The notes under the pieces are model-generated. The model worked only from the letters and a program-made list of their open reading frames with translations, had not been told where the DNA came from and made no database searches. The position numbers and the translations under genes are program-made. A stretch of DNA of 5,536 nucleotides, taken from assembly GCA_019240175.1 (NCBI GenBank), contig JAFAYS010001226.1, positions 1 through 5,536 on the forward strand, in the 5' to 3' direction. Below are positions 1 to 5,536 of this stretch, piece after piece; position 1 is the first letter of the stretch, and each line of letters begins with the position of its first letter. The stretch comes from Chloroflexota bacterium. Lineage in GTDB: Bacteria; Chloroflexota; Chloroflexia; Chloroflexales; Kallotenuaceae.

Positions 1-19
1 TTCCTTTGTTCCTTTGTTC
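1..19. repeat. 8-bp tandem repeat, about 2.4 copies, at the left edge
   Basis: TTCCTTTG occurs at 1-8 and again at 9-16, followed by a partial copy TTC at 17-19. On the minus strand this reads as GAACAAAG-type units. The array touches the window edge, so its true length is unknown. It lies just downstream of the MoxR-type gene. It may be an intergenic simple repeat or may fall within the first codons of a downstream minus-strand gene. Confidence 0.6.
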
Positions 20-24
20 TCCAT
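1..24 (-). CDS. possible 5' end of a downstream minus-strand gene (partial)
   Basis: On the minus strand an ATG at 24-22, 18 bases after the stop codon of the MoxR-type ATPase gene, opens a frame without a stop to the window edge (eight codons, MENKGTKE). MoxR ATPase genes are commonly followed closely by a DUF58 or VWA-domain gene, so a downstream partner gene is expected hereabouts. The eight codons carry no family signal, however, and no good Shine-Dalgarno sequence precedes the ATG. Codons 3-8 consist of the 8-bp tandem repeat, which would be odd in a coding start. The stretch may simply be intergenic. Low confidence. Confidence 0.22.
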
Positions 25-42
25 CAACTCGTGGCCGGTCGC

Positions 43-1026
<984 letters not shown>

Positions 1027-1031
1027 ACGAT

Positions 1032-1037
1032 CCTCCT
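1032..1037 (-). promoter_or_regulatory. ribosome binding site of the MoxR-type ATPase gene
   Basis: The minus strand reads AGGAGG, a perfect match to the anti-Shine-Dalgarno, with a five-base spacer (ATCGT) before the TTG at 1026-1024. It decides the start in favour of this non-ATG codon over the upstream in-frame alternative. Confidence 0.85.
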
Positions 1038-1090
1038 GGTTTGGATCACGACTCGCAAATAGATGATTGGGACGGCCTGCTGAAGCGCAC

Positions 1091-1121
1091 AAAACAAGGG
1101 TTGATGCATCCAGGACAACCC
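1091..1121 (-). promoter_or_regulatory. terminator-like hairpin at the predicted 5' end of the ATPase mRNA
   Basis: On the minus strand GGGTTG (1121-1116) pairs perfectly with CAACCC (1103-1098) across a 12-base loop. TTGTTTT (1097-1091) follows. The first stem base coincides with the transcription start expected from the -10 element at 1133-1128. The long loop makes it weaker than a classical terminator. It could act in attenuation or as a 5' stabilising hairpin. Confidence 0.45.
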
Positions 1122-1127
1122 TCTTGG

Positions 1128-1139
1128 ATTATACCAGAA
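1128..1139 (-). promoter_or_regulatory. extended -10 promoter for the MoxR-type ATPase gene
   Basis: Read on the minus strand this is TTCTGGTATAAT: a consensus -10 (TATAAT, 1133-1128) with the extended TGn element. No convincing -35 hexamer lies 16-18 bases upstream, as is usual for extended -10 promoters. The start would be near 1121-1122, giving a leader of about 95 bases. The identical 12-mer faces the other way at 1234-1245. Confidence 0.65.
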
Positions 1140-1149
1140 CATTATGTTC
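1137..1149. promoter_or_regulatory. palindromic candidate operator
   Basis: GAACATTATGTTC is a perfect inverted repeat with six-base arms around a single central T. It sits immediately upstream of the extended -10 of the minus-strand promoter, where a bound repressor would block polymerase. A copy of its right half plus flank (ATTATGTTC) recurs at 1221-1229 beside the plus-strand promoter. It resembles the Gram-positive LexA box (GAAC-N4-GTTC) but has one base too many in the spacer, so the binding protein is not assigned. Confidence 0.35.
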
Positions 1150-1233
1150 CCTCGTCGTACGGACTGGCGTCGCATGTGGTATACATCACCAGAAAAGCCT
1201 GTTGCGCGTTCAATCGCTCGATTATGTTCGATC

Positions 1234-1245
1234 TTCTGGTATAAT
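1234..1245 (+). promoter_or_regulatory. extended -10 promoter for the DUF512 gene
   Basis: TTCTGGTATAAT contains a perfect TATAAT (1240-1245) preceded by TGG, the extended -10 signature. No good -35 hexamer is present at the expected distance. Transcription would begin near 1251-1252, about 46 bases before the ATG at 1298. The element is an exact inverted copy of 1128-1139. Confidence 0.7.
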
Positions 1246-1253
1246 ACAGCGGC

Positions 1254-1277
1254 GTACGGCGTGTCCGTACCTTTTTT
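1254..1277 (+). promoter_or_regulatory. terminator-like hairpin at the 5' end of the DUF512 mRNA
   Basis: GTACGG (1254-1259) pairs with CCGTAC (1265-1270) across a five-base loop (CGTGT), and the stem is followed by CTTTTTT (1271-1277). It begins only two or three bases after the predicted start site and ends about 20 bases before the ATG. The form is that of a short intrinsic terminator, so early termination or attenuation is possible. A 5' mRNA-protecting hairpin is the alternative. Confidence 0.55.
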
Positions 1278-1297
1278 GATGCTTTTTGAGTGGGCGC

Positions 1298-2860
1298 ATG
1301 GAATATCAGCCGAATCTCCAAAATATCACAGGCTCGGGTGGCGTCGTCGTCAACGTCGAGCCGGGCAGCACCGCCGAGCAGCTCGATCTGCGCGTTGGCG
1401 ACGTGGTCGTGGCCGTGAATGGCCAGCAGATGCGCGACGTGATCGATTATCGCTATGCCATGGCCGACGAGGTCGTCACGGTCGATGTGCTGCGCGACAA
1501 GCAGCCGCTGCGCTTCGAGATCGAGAAAGATGCCGACGACGATCTAGGCCTTGAGTTTTCGGAGCCGCTCTGGGATCGCCTGCGCACCTGCAACAATAAA
1601 TGTCCGTTCTGCTTCCTGACGCAGATGCCCAAGGGCTTTCGTAAAACGCTCTATCTCAAAGACGACGATTATCGCTTGTCGTTTTTGTACGGCAACTTCG
1701 TCACGCTGACCAATCTGAAAGAAGAAGATTGGAAACGTATCGAAGAGCAGCGCCTGACGCCGATGTACGTTTCCGTCCACGCGACCGATCCCTACATGCG
1801 CAGCGTGCTGCTGGGCAAAACCGATGCCGGCGACGTGATCGCCGATATCAAGCGGCTGGGCGAGATGGGCATCGAGGTGCATACGCAGTTCGTGGTCTGT
1901 CCCGGCCTCAACGACGGCGAAGTGCTGCGCGAAAGCATCGAGATGCTGGCTGCGCTGCATCCGGTTGTGCAGTCGATCGCGGCGGTGCCGGTGGGCCTGA
2001 CTAAATATCGTTTCAACGGCAAAGCGCCGCAGTCGGTCAAAGCCGCGATCCAGGTTCACGAAAGCTCGGACTGGATCGATACCAACTGGGAGCGCCAGCC
2101 GCTGTGGGACGAAGCGTCCAGGCGCGGTGTGGCCGGCCAGTCGGCGTCGGCGAATCTCGGCTTCTGCGCGCGCTCGGCGGATAATCTGGTCACCGAGATT
2201 CCGCTGCGCACCTTCCGTGCCGAGGAGGCCGCGCGTGTGATCGATCTGCTTGAGCCGTATCAGGAACGCTTCTGGGACGAGCTAGGCTACGGCCTGGTGT
2301 ATCCTTCCGACGAGTTTTATCTGCTGGCCGAGCGCGAGGTGCCGGCGGCGGATGTGTACGCCGGGCTGGATCAGATCGAGAACGGCGTCGGCATGGTGCG
2401 CCAGTTCCTGGATGAGTGGAACGTTGCGCGTCATAAGCTGCCGCCGCGCTCACGCCATCCCAAACGCCTGATCGTCGTGACCGGCACGCTGGTCGAGCCG
2501 GTGCTGCGCCAGGTGGTCGAGCGCATCGGGCGCATTCCGGGCGTCGAGGCCGAGCTCAAGGTCGTGCGTAACGATTTCTTTGGCGAAACTGTGACCGTCG
2601 CCGGCTTGCTCACGGCAGGCGATGTGATCGCGCAGGTCGCGCCGCTGGGTCCCGCCGATCTGGTGGTGCTGCCGCGCGTGATGTTTGACTATAAGGGCGA
2701 GCGCACCATCGACGACCAAACGCCCGCGGCGATCAGCGCCGCGCTCGGTAGCCCGCTGGCTATGGCGCGCCATCCGATGGAGCTAGTGCGCGCGGTTCGC
2801 TCATTGACCAAAGCGCCGGCGGCCAATCCAGCCCTCTTGCTGTCTTCGGCTGCGGCGTAA
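1298..2860 (+). CDS. PDZ and radical SAM-type DUF512 Fe-S protein
   Basis: This is a 520-residue protein. An N-terminal PDZ-like domain (about 12-68, including VEPGSTAEQLDLRVGD) is followed by a radical SAM-like region with CNNKCPFC at 98-105. Cysteines 98, 102 and 105 form the CxxxCxxC pattern that holds a 4Fe-4S cluster. A C-terminal DUF512 domain (about 301-505) contains YPSDEFYLL (335-343), ENGVGMVRQF (361-370) and a TGTL...FFGETVTVAGLL stretch (395-438). The reaction is unknown for the whole family. Family members are often next to der, as here. Residues about 240-300 look like an insertion: typical members run from VPVGLTKYR almost directly to the PLRxF motif, here at 302-305, and are about 60-80 residues shorter. 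I chose the ATG at 1298; a TTG four codons earlier (1286) is possible but less likely, and neither has a strong Shine-Dalgarno. Confidence 0.93.
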   Translation: MEYQPNLQNITGSGGVVVNVEPGSTAEQLDLRVGDVVVAVNGQQMRDVIDYRYAMADEVVTVDVLRDKQPLRFEIEKDADDDLGLEFSEPLWDRLRTCNNKCPFCFLTQMPKGFRKTLYLKDDDYRLSFLYGNFVTLTNLKEEDWKRIEEQRLTPMYVSVHATDPYMRSVLLGKTDAGDVIADIKRLGEMGIEVHTQFVVCPGLNDGEVLRESIEMLAALHPVVQSIAAVPVGLTKYRFNGKAPQSVKAAIQVHESSDWIDTNWERQPLWDEASRRGVAGQSASANLGFCARSADNLVTEIPLRTFRAEEAARVIDLLEPYQERFWDELGYGLVYPSDEFYLLAEREVPAADVYAGLDQIENGVGMVRQFLDEWNVARHKLPPRSRHPKRLIVVTGTLVEPVLRQVVERIGRIPGVEAELKVVRNDFFGETVTVAGLLTAGDVIAQVAPLGPADLVVLPRVMFDYKGERTIDDQTPAAISAALGSPLAMARHPMELVRAVRSLTKAPAANPALLLSSAAA

Positions 2861-2885
2861 CCAACGCTCGGCGTGTGGTGTGTCC

Positions 2886-2915
2886 AGGCACGGTACGCCG
2901 TGCCTTTGTTGTTTT
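2886..2915 (+). terminator. Rho-independent terminator-like hairpin between the DUF512 gene and der
   Basis: AGGCACGG (2886-2893) and CCGTGCCT (2898-2905) form a perfect 8-bp stem with a TACG loop, followed by TTGTTGTTTT (2906-2915). It starts 25 bases after the DUF512 stop codon and ends 11 bases before the der ribosome binding site. I find no clear promoter between this hairpin and der. If der has no other promoter, the hairpin must be partly read through and would lower der expression relative to the upstream gene. Confidence 0.65.
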
Positions 2916-2926
2916 GAAGAGAAAGT

Positions 2927-2930
2927 GGAG
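2927..2930 (+). promoter_or_regulatory. ribosome binding site of der
   Basis: GGAG with a seven-base spacer (TTATATC) precedes the ATG at 2938. It supports this start over the upstream in-frame extension to 2875, whose extra 21 codons run through the terminator hairpin and are not part of the Der family. Confidence 0.8.
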
Positions 2931-2937
2931 TTATATC

Positions 2938-4278
2938 ATGCCACAACCTATCGTTGCGATCGTTGGACGGCCCAACGTCGGCAAATCGACGCTGTTCAAC
3001 AAGCTGGTCGGTGAGCGCCGCGCGATCGTCGAGGACGAGCCCGGCACTACCCGCGATCGCCTGTACGGCGAGGCCGAGTGGCACGGTCGCGAGTTTACGA
3101 TCGTGGATACCGCCGGTATTTTGCCTGGCGAAGAAGACGAGACCAGCGCCTCAATGGCCGAGATCATTCGCTCGACCCGCGCGCAGGCGCAGTTGGCGAT
3201 CGACGAGGCCGACGCGATCTTGTTTTTGGTGGATGTCAAGTTCGGCATCACCGCCGCCGACGAGGATGTCGCCGAGCTGCTGCGTCTGACCAGCAAGCCC
3301 GTGATCCTCGGCGCGAACAAAGCCGACTCGCTGGAGCGTGTGCAGAACGCCGTCGAGTTTTGGAACCTGGGCCTGGGCGAGCCGATCCCGGTCAGCGCGT
3401 ATCACGGCACCGGCACCGGCGATCTGCTCGATGCGCTCTACGAGGCGCTGCCGCCTTTCGAGGAAGATCCCGAGGAAGAGTACGCGCTCAAGATCGCGAT
3501 TGTCGGACGGCCCAACGTCGGTAAGTCGAGCCTGCTCAACAAGCTGCTCGGCACCGAGCGCGTCGTCGTCAGCGATATTCCGGGCACCACCCGCGACACG
3601 ATCGACACGGTTGTCGAGTTCGAAGGCCAGAAGATCTTGATGATCGATACGGCTGGTATTCGGCGGCGCGGTCGTATCGAGCAGGGCATCGAAAAGTACA
3701 GCGTGCTGCGGGCCATGCGCGCGATCGAGCGGGCCGACGTGGCGCTGCTGATGATCGATGCGACCGAAGGCATCACCGCGCAGGATACGCATGTCGCCGG
3801 CATGATCCTGGATGCGCACAAAGGCATCGCGGTGCTGGTCAACAAGTGGGACGCGATCGAGAAAGATAACGAGACCTTCGACTCGTGGAATAACCATGTG
3901 CGCGCCGCGCTGCACTTTATTCCCTACGCGCCGGTGCTGTTTATCTCGGCGCTAACCGGCCAGCGCATCGAGAAGATTCTAGAGCTGGCGCTACAGATCA
4001 ACGGTGAGCGCAACACGCGCGTGCCGACCGCCAAGCTGAATACGATTCTGCGCGATGGTGTGCGCGCGCATCCGCCGTCATCAATCCATAAGGGCGCTCA
4101 CTTACGTATCTTCTATGCAACGCAGGCTCAGGTCGCGCCGCCGGTCTTCTTGTTCTTCACGAACGCGCCGGAAGAGATCCATTTCTCCTACAAGCGCTAC
4201 CTGGAAAATCGTATTCGGGAGAACTACCCGTTCATCGGCACGCCGCTGATCCTGGTCTTTAAGAGTCGCGAGGAGTAG
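2938..4278 (+). CDS. der: GTPase Der (EngA), ribosome assembly factor
   Basis: Der is a cytoplasmic double GTPase, normally essential, that binds the 50S precursor during large-subunit maturation. At 446 residues the length is typical. G domain 1 has the P-loop GRPNVGKS (10-17), PGTTRD (35-40), DTAG (57-60), NKAD (127-130) and SA (153-154). G domain 2 repeats the set: GRPNVGKS (190-197), PGTTRD (215-220), DTAG (237-240), NKWD (302-305) and SAL (337-339). An acidic linker (174-181) separates them. The C-terminal KH-like domain (about 355-446) contains HFSYKRYLENRIRE (415-428) and ends with a GTP-ILVF strand. All nucleotide-binding motifs are intact. The two P-loop coding stretches share 17 identical bases (2965-2981 and 3505-3521), reflecting the family's internal duplication. 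The upstream DUF512 gene is a common neighbour; the gap of 77 bases holds a terminator-like hairpin. Confidence 0.98.
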   Translation: MPQPIVAIVGRPNVGKSTLFNKLVGERRAIVEDEPGTTRDRLYGEAEWHGREFTIVDTAGILPGEEDETSASMAEIIRSTRAQAQLAIDEADAILFLVDVKFGITAADEDVAELLRLTSKPVILGANKADSLERVQNAVEFWNLGLGEPIPVSAYHGTGTGDLLDALYEALPPFEEDPEEEYALKIAIVGRPNVGKSSLLNKLLGTERVVVSDIPGTTRDTIDTVVEFEGQKILMIDTAGIRRRGRIEQGIEKYSVLRAMRAIERADVALLMIDATEGITAQDTHVAGMILDAHKGIAVLVNKWDAIEKDNETFDSWNNHVRAALHFIPYAPVLFISALTGQRIEKILELALQINGERNTRVPTAKLNTILRDGVRAHPPSSIHKGAHLRIFYATQAQVAPPVFLFFTNAPEEIHFSYKRYLENRIRENYPFIGTPLILVFKSREE

Positions 4279-4292
4279 TCCACCTCCTCGCG
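4267..4292 (+). other. stem-loop spanning the der stop codon
   Basis: CGCGAGGAG (4267-4275) pairs perfectly with CTCCTCGCG (4284-4292), leaving an eight-base loop that starts with the der stop codon TAG. There is no T-tract after the stem, so it is not a standard intrinsic terminator. It could protect the 3' end of the der message or assist another form of termination. The 3' arm and loop include CACCTCCT (4282-4289), identical to the anti-Shine-Dalgarno core of 16S rRNA. Confidence 0.6.
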
Positions 4293-4316
4293 CCCGCTAC
4301 AGATGACTGTTGTTGG

Positions 4317-4345
4317 TTGACGCTCCTGGTTCCGTTCGTTAAACT
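4317..4345 (+). promoter_or_regulatory. sigma-70-type promoter for the DUF3105-scpB unit
   Basis: TTGACG (4317-4322, five of six consensus bases) and TAAACT (4340-4345, four of six) are separated by exactly 17 bases. The predicted start, near 4352, leaves a leader of about 30 bases that carries the GAGGAG ribosome binding site. It lies in the 102-base gap after der, so the DUF3105 and scpB genes are probably transcribed independently of der. Confidence 0.55.
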
Positions 4346-4363
4346 ACCGGACACCTTTCATCT

Positions 4364-4369
4364 GAGGAG
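4364..4369 (+). promoter_or_regulatory. ribosome binding site of the DUF3105 gene
   Basis: GAGGAG is a strong Shine-Dalgarno match, but the spacer to the ATG at 4381 is 11 bases, longer than the usual 5-9. No nearer in-frame start exists, and the ATG begins a plausible cytoplasmic tail, so the start is kept. Confidence 0.65.
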
Positions 4370-4380
4370 TAATCACGAAC

Positions 4381-4998
4381 ATGGCCACACGTCCAGGGGG
4401 CGCGCCGCGCCCCGATCCTGCACTGCGCGGTCGAGCAGTTCCCGAAAAGCGATCGTTGCCTCTGATTCCGATTCTGATTCTGGTTGGTCTTTTGATTCTG
4501 GGTGGTGTAGCGTGGCTGGTGTTTGGCGGTGGCGGCGGCGTTGCGCCTGCCGCGGTCGCTCCTGGCGGCCCTGTCGAGCAGCTGCCAACCCGCGATCACG
4601 TGCCCGATGGTCAGGCCGTCGAGTACAACACCAACCCGCCGACCTCGGGCAATCACTGGGCTGGACCCGCGACTTGGGGCATTTATCCGTCGCGACCGCC
4701 GCAAGATGAGCGCCTGGTGCATAACCTGGAGCACGGCGGCGTGATCATCAGCTACAATCCCGCCAAGGTGGATGCCGCGACGGTCGAGAAGCTGACCGAG
4801 GTGGCGCGCGATCTGCGACAAAGCCGAGTGTGTCTGATCCTGACGCCGCGCGACAGCATCCAGGACGACAAACCGATCGCGCTGACCTCATGGGGCTTTC
4901 TGGCGACGCTCGATAGCTTCGACGAGGCCGCGATTCGTGCGTTCTGGCGCGACCATGTGGCCCGTGGTCCGGAGTTCGGCGAGGGCCAGTGCGGCTAG
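4381..4998 (+). CDS. DUF3105 family membrane-anchored protein
   Basis: This 205-residue protein has a basic, Pro/Arg-rich N-terminus (1-25) and then one hydrophobic segment (about 26-48). A Gly/Ala/Pro-rich spacer (49-64) leads to a DUF3105 domain (about 70-205). The positive N-terminal side predicts a signal-anchor topology with the domain outside the cytoplasm. The domain shows the family hallmarks TNPPTSGNHW (84-93) and DERLVHNLEHGGVIISYNP (109-127). Histidines 92, 114 and 118 could bind a metal; that is my inference from their conservation pattern. C151 and C204 could form a disulfide if the domain is exported. The biochemical function of DUF3105 is not known to me. The gene stands three bases upstream of scpB in the same reading frame and shares its probable promoter, although no functional tie to chromosome segregation is evident. 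Confidence 0.88.
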   Translation: MATRPGGAPRPDPALRGRAVPEKRSLPLIPILILVGLLILGGVAWLVFGGGGGVAPAAVAPGGPVEQLPTRDHVPDGQAVEYNTNPPTSGNHWAGPATWGIYPSRPPQDERLVHNLEHGGVIISYNPAKVDAATVEKLTEVARDLRQSRVCLILTPRDSIQDDKPIALTSWGFLATLDSFDEAAIRAFWRDHVARGPEFGEGQCG

Positions 4999-5001
4999 CA
5001 C

Positions 5002-5536
5002 ATGACCGATACGCTCCAAACTGAGACGCTGCGGTTAGGGGTCGAAGCTGAGTTCGGCCCCAAACAGTTAGTTGAGAGCTTGCTCTTTGTTGCAGCCGAG
5101 CCGGTGCCGGTTCGCGATCTGTCGCGGGCGATCGGCCTGCCGCTGGAAACGATCGAGGCGCTGCTGGAAGAGCTGATGCGGGAATATCGCGCCCGTGGTA
5201 TCCGCATCATGCGCCACAACGATCAGGTGCAGCTTGTCTCAGCGCCCGAGGCCGCGACCGTCATCGAGCGCTTTCTCGGAGTGCAGAGCAGCGCGCCCAA
5301 GCTTTCCAACGCGGCCCTCGAAACCCTGGCGATCATCGCCTACAAGCAGCCGCTCACGCGCTCGGGCATCGAAGCAGTGCGCGGCGTAGACTCGGCGGGC
5401 GCGGTGCGTACGCTGTTGCAGCGCGGCCTGATTCTGGAGGTTGGCCGCTTGCAGGCGGTTGGCCGTCCGGTGCTCTACGGTACGACCGAGGAATTTCTTA
5501 AGCAGTTTGGTTTGCCGAGCCTGGCGCATCTACCGC
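5002..5536 (+). CDS. scpB: segregation and condensation protein B, ScpB (3' end cut by the window)
   Basis: ScpB works as a dimer that binds ScpA and thereby the SMC ring, condensing and separating nucleoids. The window holds 178 codons, and the last residues (GLPSLAHLP, 170-178) match the usual C-terminal region, so only a short tail is missing. An N-terminal winged-helix domain (about 19-95) starts KQLVESLLFVAAEPV. The second winged-helix domain carries the family signature LETLAIIAYKQPLTRSGIEA (106-125), then RGVDS (127-131), LLQRGLI (138-144) and GRPVLYGTTEEFL (154-166). The ATG is three bases after the DUF3105 stop. No Shine-Dalgarno lies at a useful distance (GAGGG ends 16 bases upstream), so translation is probably coupled to the upstream gene. 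scpA, often the immediate upstream partner, is not here. Confidence 0.95.
   Translation, partial: MTDTLQTETLRLGVEAEFGPKQLVESLLFVAAEPVPVRDLSRAIGLPLETIEALLEELMREYRARGIRIMRHNDQVQLVSAPEAATVIERFLGVQSSAPKLSNAALETLAIIAYKQPLTRSGIEAVRGVDSAGAVRTLLQRGLILEVGRLQAVGRPVLYGTTEEFLKQFGLPSLAHLP

Noticed and set aside
1027..1092. N-terminal extension of the MoxR-type ATPase by 22 residues
   Set aside because: The extension starts at a TTG without a ribosome binding site, while AGGAGG is ideally placed for the TTG at 1026.
1137..1149. LexA (SOS) box
   Set aside because: The GAAC and GTTC arms are five bases apart instead of the four of the Gram-positive consensus, and neither flanking gene is a typical SOS gene. 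It is kept only as an unassigned palindrome.
1174..1190. A second plus-strand TGGTATA sequence (TGTGGTATACA) that could be another -10
   Set aside because: Its hexamer TATACA matches only four of six consensus bases and has no -35. The element at 1234-1245 is far better and closer to the gene.
1144..1554. Plus-strand open frame of 136 codons overlapping the divergent region and the start of the DUF512 gene
   Set aside because: It runs through both promoters and into DUF512 in another frame, and its product is an Arg-rich composition typical of a shadow frame in GC-rich DNA.
2965..3521. 17-base exact direct repeat within der
   Set aside because: It encodes the identical P-loop motifs of the two G domains and is the expected family duplication, not a mobile or regulatory repeat.
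3151..3915. Minus-strand open frame of 254 codons opposite der
   Set aside because: der is unmistakable on the plus strand with every GTPase motif. The opposite frame has no family resemblance and arises from the codon bias.

Overview
This is GC-rich bacterial chromosome (roughly 60 % G+C by eye) with tightly packed genes. No rRNA, tRNA, CRISPR array, phage gene or transposase is visible. The combination of a PDZ/radical-SAM DUF512 protein followed by der, a membrane-anchored DUF3105 protein and scpB, with Asp/Glu-rich GC-biased coding, fits Chloroflexota (filamentous Chloroflexia-like bacteria) best. That assignment is an inference from gene content, not from a marker gene. All the complete genes belong to known families, and I see no new defence, toxin or mobile system.

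Layout from left to right. (1) Positions 1-42 hold a short 8-bp tandem repeat and possibly the first codons of a minus-strand gene downstream of the ATPase gene. (2) A minus-strand MoxR-type AAA+ ATPase occupies 43-1026 and starts at a TTG codon behind a perfect AGGAGG. (3) A divergent control region spans 1027-1297. It carries two copies of the same 12-bp extended -10 element facing outward, and each predicted transcript begins with a terminator-like hairpin. (4) A plus-strand PDZ + radical SAM + DUF512 protein lies at 1298-2860, with about 60 residues that seem extra for the family. (5) A terminator-like hairpin lies at 2886-2915, followed by der (2938-4278), the double-GTPase ribosome assembly factor. 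(6) A 9-bp hairpin embraces the der stop codon. After it come a recognisable sigma-70-type promoter and a two-gene unit: a DUF3105 membrane-anchored protein (4381-4998) and scpB (5002 to beyond the right edge).

Working together: the MoxR ATPase is a chaperone-like AAA+ protein whose usual partners (DUF58/VWA proteins) would lie off the left edge. The plus-strand side is housekeeping: an Fe-S protein of unknown reaction linked to der, as in many Clostridia, then the chromosome-condensation subunit ScpB. The most noteworthy features are regulatory: the mirrored promoters with immediate 5' hairpins, the hairpin at the der stop codon, and the inserted segment in the DUF512 protein.
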